Both the position numbers and the translations under genes were made by a program. Shown here piece by piece: positions 15,691 through 22,749 of a stretch of DNA of 28,654 bases (the first letter of the stretch is position 1; each line of letters begins with the position of its first letter). The stretch is taken from contig JAUCBJ010003352.1 of NCBI GenBank assembly GCA_032718475.1, positions 1 to 28,654 of the forward strand, read 5' to 3'. The DNA comes from Nemertoderma westbladi. Its lineage: Eukaryota > Xenacoelomorpha > Nemertodermatida > Nemertodermatidae. Below the pieces are notes generated by a model, which was not told the DNA's origin, ran no database searches, and saw only the letters and a list, made by a program, of their open reading frames with translations.

Positions 15691-18241
15691 TTGCAGAGAA
15701 CTTCGGCGGTTGCTGTGCCGGTAATCCGTGTCTAGCCGCGAATTTCGCAATCTCGCTAACCAAATCCAACTGTCCGCGTCCCTGTTCGGTGGCGTCGTCC
15801 AGTCGCTCCCTTCCGCGCGTTGTTCGTCGGTAGGAATTATTTACGGGATCTTCTTCTCGATGTGTCGGGGTCTGTCTAGTCTCCTGTTCTCTCCTTGGTG
15901 GTCGATGTTGTTCAGGTTGTTCTAACTCCACGCTGGTTCGTGATCGATCTGACGGTTGCGCTTCGAGTCGCTCTTCTATCTGAGCTAGTCGGTCCGTTAC
16001 AGGTCGCATTATTTCGGCGAGTCTGTTGGTGCTGATCGCTTCCGCTGGTTGCAACGTGGGTTTCTGTTGGAGTGTTTCTCGTGGTGGATTGTCGATGTAT
16101 GGGTTCGTTGATCTCTCCTCCCGTTTGTAATCCGCTGCCGCTGCCGCTCTAGTACGGAATATTTCCCGTTCCGTCGACTCCGAGTCGCTAGATGAGTCGC
16201 TGTCGTCCGGATAAGGTGGTTGGCGGGTTCGCGTCCGGCGTATTATTCTTGGTCGAGTTCGTTGTGGTCTGGGATCTACGGCTCTCCGTTGTTCGGCAGG
16301 CTCGCAAGCCTTCCACGAAGTCGTAGGTCTCTTCGAACTCGGTTCGATCCTGTGGGTACTACCCACATCCATCATCCTTCGTTGTTCGGTAGGCTCGCAA
16401 GCCTTCCACGAAGTCGTAGGTCTCGATAAACATTGGGTGAGAGGTCTAGTAAAAACATTGGAGTTAAGTTCTACTGTAGGTTTATAAATGACTGGGTTCG
16501 CGCAGCACGTCACAGGTTTAACTTGTAATGGTTTACTCACCTGTTTTACCGTCATAAACGCAGGTTCGTCTCTCTCTACAAGTAAACTACGGCTTACAGT
16601 AGGTGGACTACTTATCTTACCTGCGAGAATCGGCGATGAAGTCGCTCGTGGCTGCGGAATTGATTCCGTCATAACAAACCTATTTCCTTGCACGGGTGAT
16701 ATTTCCTGCGGTTTTGCAACCATAACCGGTTTTACTGGAGTCGTGGGTTTGAGCATAGGAATAACTTGGGGAAAACGTTTACAGTAATCCTCGACAAACT
16801 CCTCTCCTCGATCTATCGCTCCCACACTTCCTTCCTCGATTCGCTTCTGAATTCCGCGATATCGAGTCTCCATGCGATCCAGGGCAGACAAGTCGTGTCC
16901 AGTTCGAGACCTTATAGATCTATCTCTCGGGTCGAGTTCGAGTTCCGCTTGCGCGTTCGCTGCCTCGCGCGATCTACGATTCAGTTCGAACTGGAGCTGC
17001 ATCTCTCTTTCGCGTCGATCTGCTTCCTGTTGTTGTGCCGCTAACTCCGCTTCCTGTATCGCTAAACGAGCGTTTATTTGTCGCGTCTCCAACTTGGCGC
17101 GAGCGTCGGATGCTGCTTTCTTCCGTGCTAACTCAGCTACGTTTACCGCCGCAACTCGTGCTAGCTCGTCAGCCGCTGCCTGTCGTGCTAACTCGTCGGC
17201 TGCTGCTGCCGCGGCCGCTTCTCGCGCTAAGTCCTCCTCCAGTCTCCGCATCTCTGATGCTTCGAACTCAGCCTGTGCTTGAAGTTTCGCAAGTTTCGCT
17301 ACATCCTCTCTGTGCTGTTTTTCTCCTTCGATGGCGATCTGCGCCATCTGCCGTTGCGCTTCTTCCTCGACAACTTGTTGTCGGCGTGCGACCTCCTGTT
17401 GTTGTCGAATAATTACAGACACTGTTCTACTAACGTCGCCAACGTCACCAACGTCGCTCCGTACACTAACGAACGATCTATCCAGTGGTGGAATTTGGTA
17501 GGCTCGCGAGCCTTCCGTAGATAGAACTTCCGTCGTCTCTCTCGGTACAACTTCCAGTTCTTCGATCGGTACTCCGCATCTACGAAGAAAATTGGTGAGC
17601 GTCCCTAACCTCCCATCCAGGCAGTATAGTTCTTCTTCCTCTTCGGGTTGTAACAACGCGTCCGAAACTGACTCACCTAACAGTTGGTCGAGTTGTTCTT
17701 GCTGAGTCGATCCTACAACCGACTTAAACTGAATGAGGCTTTCCCTCGCACTTACCAACTTATCGATTATCTTTACCTGAGTAAAGTTGTCGCCACGCAA
17801 CTCTGCAAGTTCGTGTAAACCTTTAAGTTTATCTATGGAAGCATGTACCCTACTTTCTATCCTTACCTGTAAGGCGAAGAACTCGTATCTCGACATCGGG
17901 GCGGTTAACTCAGGTAAAAGGCGAAAACCTTCTCCGAAGTTTCGAGTAATCTGGGCCATGTGTCCTCCTATACTCCTAATAACGTTCTCCTGGCTTCCAG
18001 TCGAACTTACCATGTCCAGTTCCCGCGATCTGGTCTGCGGGACGGTAAGGAAATCTTCGATTCTGCCGTCGCTACGCGTTGCGGCTTCCGGTAATTCCGT
18101 TCGGGGTACCGGCGACGCAAGCGGTGTGACATCGGTGGAATCTCGGGTTCTCCTTCTCGGTTCGTCTACTGTCGATCTGTCCGGGTCGCACGAGTCATAG
18201 TCGGTAGGGGGGTATCTCGTCGAATGGGGTGTGTCACTCAT
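15665..18241 (-). CDS. BEL/Pao Gag N-terminal part with long coiled coil (858 aa)
   Basis: ATG at 18241, followed by a Ser/Thr/Arg/Asp-rich start, a helical region (about 90-210), then an uninterrupted charged, Gln/Glu/Ala-rich coiled coil at about 277-437 (RQQQEVARRQQVVEEEAQRQ; AREAAAAAAADELARQ). A Pro-rich linker follows, then a 31-residue tandem duplication containing SWKACEP (about 611-650), a DDSDSSSDSEST acidic run, and a second short helical part near 740. It ends at a stop just after PPKFSATRN, where BEL Gags normally enter the capsid part, so the stop reflects a frame lesion. It is much longer than typical BEL Gag N-termini. It is the structural protein of cytoplasmic particles by family; the role of the coiled coil (probably self-assembly) is inferred. 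Three hairpin modules lie inside (16295, 16388, 17497). Confidence 0.85.
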   Translation of the reverse strand: MSDTPHSTRYPPTDYDSCDPDRSTVDEPRRRTRDSTDVTPLASPVPRTELPEAATRSDGRIEDFLTVPQTRSRELDMVSSTGSQENVIRSIGGHMAQITRNFGEGFRLLPELTAPMSRYEFFALQVRIESRVHASIDKLKGLHELAELRGDNFTQVKIIDKLVSARESLIQFKSVVGSTQQEQLDQLLGESVSDALLQPEEEEELYCLDGRLGTLTNFLRRCGVPIEELEVVPRETTEVLSTEGSRAYQIPPLDRSFVSVRSDVGDVGDVSRTVSVIIRQQQEVARRQQVVEEEAQRQMAQIAIEGEKQHREDVAKLAKLQAQAEFEASEMRRLEEDLAREAAAAAAADELARQAAADELARVAAVNVAELARKKAASDARAKLETRQINARLAIQEAELAAQQQEADRREREMQLQFELNRRSREAANAQAELELDPRDRSIRSRTGHDLSALDRMETRYRGIQKRIEEGSVGAIDRGEEFVEDYCKRFPQVIPMLKPTTPVKPVMVAKPQEISPVQGNRFVMTESIPQPRATSSPILAGKISSPPTVSRSLLVERDEPAFMTVKQVSKPLQVKPVTCCANPVIYKPTVELNSNVFTRPLTQCLSRPTTSWKACEPTEQRRMMDVGSTHRIEPSSKRPTTSWKACEPAEQRRAVDPRPQRTRPRIIRRTRTRQPPYPDDSDSSSDSESTEREIFRTRAAAAADYKREERSTNPYIDNPPRETLQQKPTLQPAEAISTNRLAEIMRPVTDRLAQIEERLEAQPSDRSRTSVELEQPEQHRPPRREQETRQTPTHREEDPVNNSYRRTTRGRERLDDATEQGRGQLDLVSEIAKFAARHGLPAQQPPKFSATRNTGAHW
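16295..16314 (-). repeat. 20-bp hairpin module in gag (read as WKACEPAEQ)
   Basis: GGCAGGCTCGCAAGCCTTCC: one change from the consensus, T to C at the mismatched stem position. Its reading frame differs from the GRLASLP copies. It is part of a 93-bp tandem duplication with 16388. Confidence 0.92.
16388..16407 (-). repeat. 20-bp hairpin module in gag (read as WKACEPTEQ)
   Basis: Exact consensus, 93 bp from the copy at 16295 and inside the same duplicated 31-codon unit. Confidence 0.95.
17497..17516 (-). repeat. 20-bp hairpin module in gag (read as EGSRAYQ)
   Basis: GGTAGGCTCGCGAGCCTTCC: apart from the T-T mismatch this copy is a perfect 20-bp palindrome. It is read in the third possible frame. 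Confidence 0.95.
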
Positions 18242-19111
18242 GTCTTATTATATACGTCAAGTACGGGTAATAAATAAAAGGGTAATAAAATGTCAAAGTG
18301 TCTGAATGTTGAAATGTCAAACTTACCTTGGTATATATAGTATATATATACCCTAACCGGTACAAATAAAACTAACAAAGTATATAATAAAATAAGTAAT
18401 AATCTAGCCTACCAGCTAAATTTGTACGAATAAATGAGATAACGGTATACGTTACCAAAATGTAGACAACATCAACAAGTACAAATAAAAGGCAAAACAG
18501 CAACGTCTAACGGGAAAATAAGTACCAACAACACCACTAATAGACAGTGAAACCCACAAATTTTGAGTACTACTGTGCTTTCTTAAGTTTGAACGACGCG
18601 AGTCGTAAAACTTACGTTCCTTTGATCTTCCAGTCGTGCAAATTCCCAAATACAAACCGGACGTGGGTCGTTCCGTTTTTCGGCGGCGCGGACGAATTTA
18701 TTGTCTCCCAAACTTTGCGGAAAGCGGTCTAATCCTCGAAGCGGTCCAGAAATGAGTCCTTGAGTCCTGAAAAGGTCGAAGGAGAGAGTTTTACTTCTAC
18801 GCTACGAAAAATCTTCATAGGTACCAATACAACTTGGTCTTTAAACCCTATGTACCTTTTCAAGTACCGAAAAGTAACACCGCACACACACGGCGTAAAA
18901 CGAAATGCTACAAACTAACTATTAGCTAATCAAATATTAAATACGAAAGTACTAGCTACCCTAAAAGCCTACTGAAGCAGGGGACGTTCTAAATTACTAA
19001 ATTTACTAACCTTTTTTAAATATCTCCTACTTTCAATAGCTAACAGATCTAAACAATACTATACACTACGGTAGAAATACTATACACTAATTTATATAAA
19101 ATACTTCTCAC
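18242..19111 (-). other. Leader between 5' LTR and Gag start
   Basis: 870 bp without a convincing gene. Directly after the LTR end (19111 downward, - strand) the sequence is GTGAGAAGTATTTTATATAA, which does not start with TGG, so no standard tRNA primer-binding site is visible. A direct repeat of aatactatacacta occurs near 19055 and 19076. CAAGGTAAGT (about 18331-18322, - strand) matches a 5' splice site perfectly and lies about 85 bases before the Gag ATG. Confidence 0.55.
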
Positions 19112-19153
19112 TGTAAGGTCCAGTAGTATACCGCTTACCGGATCCTAGTAACG

Positions 19154-19378
19154 ATGTATCTTACCGTAAGATCTAGTAATGTATACGGGCTCGTACAGTA
19201 TCTGACAACAAATCCCAGTCCAGGATATCTAAACAAACAGATACAATACACAAATGACTACTGGCGAGGAACAGAGCCTAGCGTCTATTCTATGTACGTG
19301 AGTGGGTCTAATGCCTACGAAACTAGACAAAAGGATACCTGTCCTCTAACCGGTGAGGCAGATGTACAGTTACAGTAA
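19154..19378 (+). CDS. Antisense 74-aa ORF in B's 5' LTR (doubtful)
   Basis: Same predicted protein as 4856-5080. The three nucleotide differences are all silent. No family is recognised, and it is opposite to the element's sense. Confidence 0.2.
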   Translation: MYLTVRSSNVYGLVQYLTTNPSPGYLNKQIQYTNDYWRGTEPSVYSMYVSGSNAYETRQKDTCPLTGEADVQLQ

Positions 19379-20179
19379 CAGACCAAACTCACGGGAAAAC
19401 AATCCCCGCGCAGCGAATCCTAACTATCGCTGACAGTCCTAAATACCGTAACTTGCCGCGGTGTGATTTATATGGTTTATATACGAGCTAGTGGGTTAAC
19501 AGACCTAGCGTAACAACACTGATTCAGTCCTAAATCAGTCGAAAAAGGGTCGTGCCTAATGTAACAATACTGTTGAGCAGAAAACAACAGTTTAATAACG
19601 AAAATGAAATACTCCTTCTTGCCGTAACTAAATATCAGATCCTAATTTACAAATACAGATAAATTCTACCTAAAGTAATATATAGTACGCTATAACTAGT
19701 AGAACTCTAAGGGCAAATATGTTTTAGGGCGTGTGTGCATGGGTGTGTTACAAATAAAACAATTTTGGTGTATATATTTTCACTAGGTTTTAGTGATTTT
19801 CTGACCGAAATGATACCGTGCGCTAGCTACTAAAATAAACTAGTCGCGTTTTGTAGAACTTTATACTCACAAATGACGTCAAAGCTCTCTCCTTCTTATC
19901 CACAACTCAATGGGCAACCACGGTGTTAGTAACTACACCCGTGATCGGCACTAATACCAGATTCTGGTTGTAAGATAAGAAATAGGGGTTAATCGCTACC
20001 GTACGTTAGCTGATCTGGTATACTAATTTGATTCTAGAACTTTGTTGCCGCGGTAGTTAGCAGCAATACCTATCAGTACGTGGCAAGGCGCGGTAGGATA
20101 TTAATAAAACCTCCCTAGGCCAAGCGGTGTGCCGGTAGCAGAAATACTCCTTGCCTGATCAAATAACTAACTCCAGACA

Positions 20180-20197
20180 GGGGGGGGGGGGGGGGGG
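20180..20197 (+). repeat. Poly(G) tract 1 in 5' LTR
   Basis: Eighteen G residues; it would be a C tract in the RNA leader of the element. Confidence 0.95.
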
Positions 20198-20366
20198 TGT
20201 ACTAATGTATGTTCTACAAGCGAACCGGTACCAAACAGTCAGTACTACGAATCACTAAATTATGGAACATATGCTGTCCGTACCTATGTACTCGCGTACT
20301 GACGAATGGCAATAGCTCGCACCTGTGAGAAGTACAGGTTAACCCAGGGGTTCGCAGGACTGACAA

Positions 20367-20384
20367 GGGGGGGGGGGGGGGGGG
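20367..20384 (+). repeat. Poly(G) tract 2 in 5' LTR
   Basis: Eighteen G residues, about 170 bp from tract 1. Confidence 0.95.
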
Positions 20385-20834
20385 TTTCTGCCTAAATATA
20401 ATTATTTGATCCTAAATTTTGCGGCGTCCAGGACGGCGTCACGCTTACCCTGATCTATAGGTCTTACGGTGGGCAAGGGCGTCGAACAAAGTCTTACCTT
20501 TCTCACAAAGCGGGCGCTACATGGCAAGTTGAGCATTTCGAAGGGCAAAGGGGGGTGCGCGGTCAAATCCAAAGTGGGCGCTAGTGTGTTGTGGACATCT
20601 TTCCCCTGCGTAGCTGATGGCCTAACGGTTTAGGCTGCCATCTTCCCGATGTTTGGCTGTCCCAAAGTTGGACCAAAAGAAAACATGTTCAGGAATTTGC
20701 AGTATATTTACAGTTTAGCAAAGGATTTATCAAACAGATTTAACAAAGTTTCAACAAGAAACCAAATAAACTAATAACGATGATATAAGGGTGTATTTTA
20801 CAAGAGTGAAAGTATAACCAAAGGCAAACCGGCC

Positions 20835-20842
20835 TTTTTATA
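20835..20842 (-). promoter_or_regulatory. TATA box of B's 5' LTR (element promoter)
   Basis: TATAAAAA on the - strand, within AGTATAAAAAGGCC. It is the promoter position expected to drive the full-length RNA, with a start near 20810. Confidence 0.65.
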
Positions 20843-20851
20843 CTAAATATC

Positions 20852-21055
20852 GCACATGGAAACCAAACAGAATTTTCCACAGCTTCACATTTGAGCAATA
20901 AAGTGCTTTATGCCCTATGATTGGCCCAGCTCATCGTTCAACGCAATCCGTCCCTTACACTAATCTGGGACATGGGATCCTAACAGAATTTTCCATAGCC
21001 TCACATTTGAGCAATAAGATATTTTATGCCCCATGATTGGCCTGTCTCATCGTTC
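20852..21055 (-). repeat. Tandem duplication in U3 of the 5' LTR
   Basis: Counterpart of 6583-6786: two units of about 88 bp, each with a sense CCAATCAT motif. Confidence 0.85.
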
Positions 21056-21115
21056 GCTACGTTGTACGCTTCTCATTGGTCCACCAATTTGCACCAAATG
21101 AAAATAAATGGCCCC

Positions 21116-21207
21116 AAAATACAAATTTACCGAGCGGGATTCGAACTCGTAACCTACCTGTAATGTAACCAACGCCTTAACCATCTGACCACTACGCCAC
21201 GAGAGTA
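21116..21207 (-). ncRNA. tRNA-like Pol III unit in B's 5' LTR
   Basis: A box TGGCGTAGTGG (21199-21189), GATGGTTAAGGCG as at the end of a tRNA D arm, B box GAGTTCGAATCCC (21148-21136), and T4 (21119-21116). The A box starts 143 bases from the LTR start at 21342. The D-arm region is closer to a tRNA here than in the 3' LTR (GATGG against CATGG, AAGGCG against AAGGTG). Confidence 0.7.
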
Positions 21208-21342
21208 CCTAGGGGCTTTATGTGTACAAATATGAATAGGCATATTACATTACTGTAACTTAATCAAAATGCGTCGGATTTTCGAAAGTTTTTACGTCAA
21301 AGTTAAACTACAAATGCTATCTTATAGTGAAATAATTCAACA

Positions 21343-21347
21343 AGGAT
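21343..21347 (+). repeat. Target-site duplication of element B, right copy (AGGAT)
   Basis: Matches 4809-4813. It directly follows B's end at 21342. Confidence 0.85.
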
Positions 21348-21422
21348 ATTGCAGGATACTTTGCTACTGTCTTTTCCATCAGTAGGAATGTGCTGTAGCA
21401 ACAGTAGGTCCCGTCTCTTACA
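21343..21422 (+). mobile_element. Element A LTR, right remainder
   Basis: The sequence after the duplication continues A's LTR. Its last part, AGTAGGTCCCGTCTCTTACA, resembles B's sense LTR end (ACTGGACCTTACA), placing A's LTR end near 21422. The end is inferred by alignment only. Confidence 0.5.
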
Positions 21423-22202
21423 AATACTTAAATTATTCCAGAAATTTAGTTACCATTTAGCTACCCCACTATATGACTTATTCTGCATCCGAATTACATT
21501 GTTCTATTTTTCAGTTTCCATGACAACCACAACACACAAATGCATTTCGAAAGAAAATCGGTAATTTGGACATAAACTACAATATTTTCTGAAACTTGGT
21601 ATGTGTTATCTGAACCACAATCTGGACTGAATCTTTTTTCAAAGGCAAAACCAACAGTTCCAGAGAACTCTACTTTCATGGGAATAAAAGTTATTTATTG
21701 GCAAATGCTACTAAACGAGGCTAAGCAACGAACCAAAGTGTGGCCGTTTGTTTAATTTTCCTTAGGTTTGTGGTTGCATTTTCTTTAGGAAATGCCTTTC
21801 TAGTAATTATTCAATTTAATAAATACATAACATTCTGGAATACAGTATATTATTTATTATTTATTTCATATGTAGCTACCCAATAACTAATTCAAAATCA
21901 AGGTTTTTTTTACAATACTGCTAGTGCTCCGTTTTTTGGGTGGTATTGGCTGAATTAATATTAAAACATTCACATGAGTTGTTATTTATTTATTACAAAA
22001 TTCGGTTGGAGATCGTTTAGGGACCTGTTCTGTTACATTAGCGATTTTTGGGGGTATTCTATAGTGAAATAGTACCGATGTTTTACAACATACTCGACTG
22101 CAAATATGGCTACAAATTTAATTGTCTCTCAATTTACAGTCTGTCATGTTCTAAATACTTTCAGTTGACAAATCTGTGTTTCACCAAGCGGGTCTATAGT
22201 CT

Positions 22203-22252
22203 GAGCGTCGAAACATGTACCAATTTTGAGCGTCGAAACATGTACCAATTTT
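22203..22252 (+). repeat. 25-bp direct repeat, two perfect units
   Basis: A unit starting gagcgtcgaaacatgtacca at 22203 is repeated exactly at 22228. Confidence 0.95.
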
Positions 22253-22372
22253 ATAAAAGAGTTTTAACTCAAAGTTCTGTAAAGAATTAAGTATTTATCT
22301 GATTTATTTTCACCACACATTTTCTCAAGAATCAGTGTAATCTAAACAGCTGCGCATTTTTAACACATGCCG

Positions 22373-22386
22373 GTAGCCATGGCAAC
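22373..22386 (+). promoter_or_regulatory. X-box-like (RFX) palindrome
   Basis: GTAGCCATGGCAAC differs at one position from the RFX/X-box palindrome GTTGCCATGGCAAC, known from promoters of ciliary genes in animals. No adjacent host gene was identified, so function is unproven. Confidence 0.3.
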
Positions 22387-22749
22387 CAGCAGATTAGTAT
22401 CCGGGAAGTGTGTATGCATGCATAGCATGAACGCTAAGGCTCTACGGCAGACCTATTTGTTTTTATTCTTAGCTGATACTGCTTTGTGATATATCAAAGA
22501 TATTATATAATAAAAATTACTAACTACCAAAAATAGCTAATTAAAAATTATTAGAAACCAAAACTAGATAATAAAAAAATGTTAAATTTTTTTCATATTT
22601 AAGCTTATCTTTATTTATTTCTCTATTTATCATTATTTTAATTATCTTTATTAATATCTAGCTAATTTATATTAAATACAACCCAACACTAAAACAAAAT
22701 TACTAACTGTAGCTATCATATTTCTGTCAGAGGTCATCATTAGATGCAA

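Larger units (their letters stand above)
4814..21342 (-). mobile_element. Element B: nearly full-length BEL/Pao LTR retrotransposon, about 16.5 kb
   Basis: Two long direct repeats (4814-7073 and 19112-21342) with TG...CA ends and a 5-bp AGGAT duplication enclose Gag, protease, RT, RNase H and integrase, all on the - strand. Protease preceding RT and integrase last, a DUF1759-like Gag segment, an A17-type protease and a C-terminal DUF5641-like segment place it in BEL/Pao. The size is large for the group, through long LTRs, an 858-aa N-terminal Gag reading frame, an S-P-D-x repeat and a 1.8-kb 3' region. Frame lesions lie near 15665-15690, 14643-14742 and 12205-12215, and stops at 12150-12152 and 10839-10841. 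An LTR-like fragment interrupts RT at 12842-13156. The copy is therefore not autonomous as it stands. Confidence 0.92.
19112..21342 (-). repeat. 5' LTR of element B (2231 bp)
   Basis: Direct repeat of 4814-7073 with TG...CA ends. On the - strand: tRNA-like unit (21207-21116), duplicated U3 segment (21055-20852), TATA (20842-20835), start near 20810, C tracts (20384-20367 and 20197-20180), and end at 19112. Relative to the 3' LTR it lacks about 22 bp just after the start site, including the only obvious sense AATAAA of that stretch. R/U5 plus leader gives about 2.5 kb of RNA before the Gag ATG. Confidence 0.93.
21423..22740. other. No recognised gene; AT-rich flank
   Basis: Only short, unconvincing reading frames are present. 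It holds a 25-bp tandem pair (22203-22252) and an RFX-like palindrome (22373-22386). It is probably host DNA or badly decayed element sequence between A's LTR and element C. Confidence 0.5.

Noticed and set aside
19095-19111. Pairing between the post-LTR sequence GTGAGAAGTA and the 5' part of B's tRNA-like unit (TACTCTCGT), suggesting self-priming
   Set aside because: Only about nine pairs with two wobbles and a bulge, and it involves the 5' side of the unit, which offers no 3' OH. It could easily be chance.
22048-22290. 80-aa frame as a host gene
   Set aside because: AT-rich composition, includes the 25-bp tandem repeat, and has no recognisable motif.
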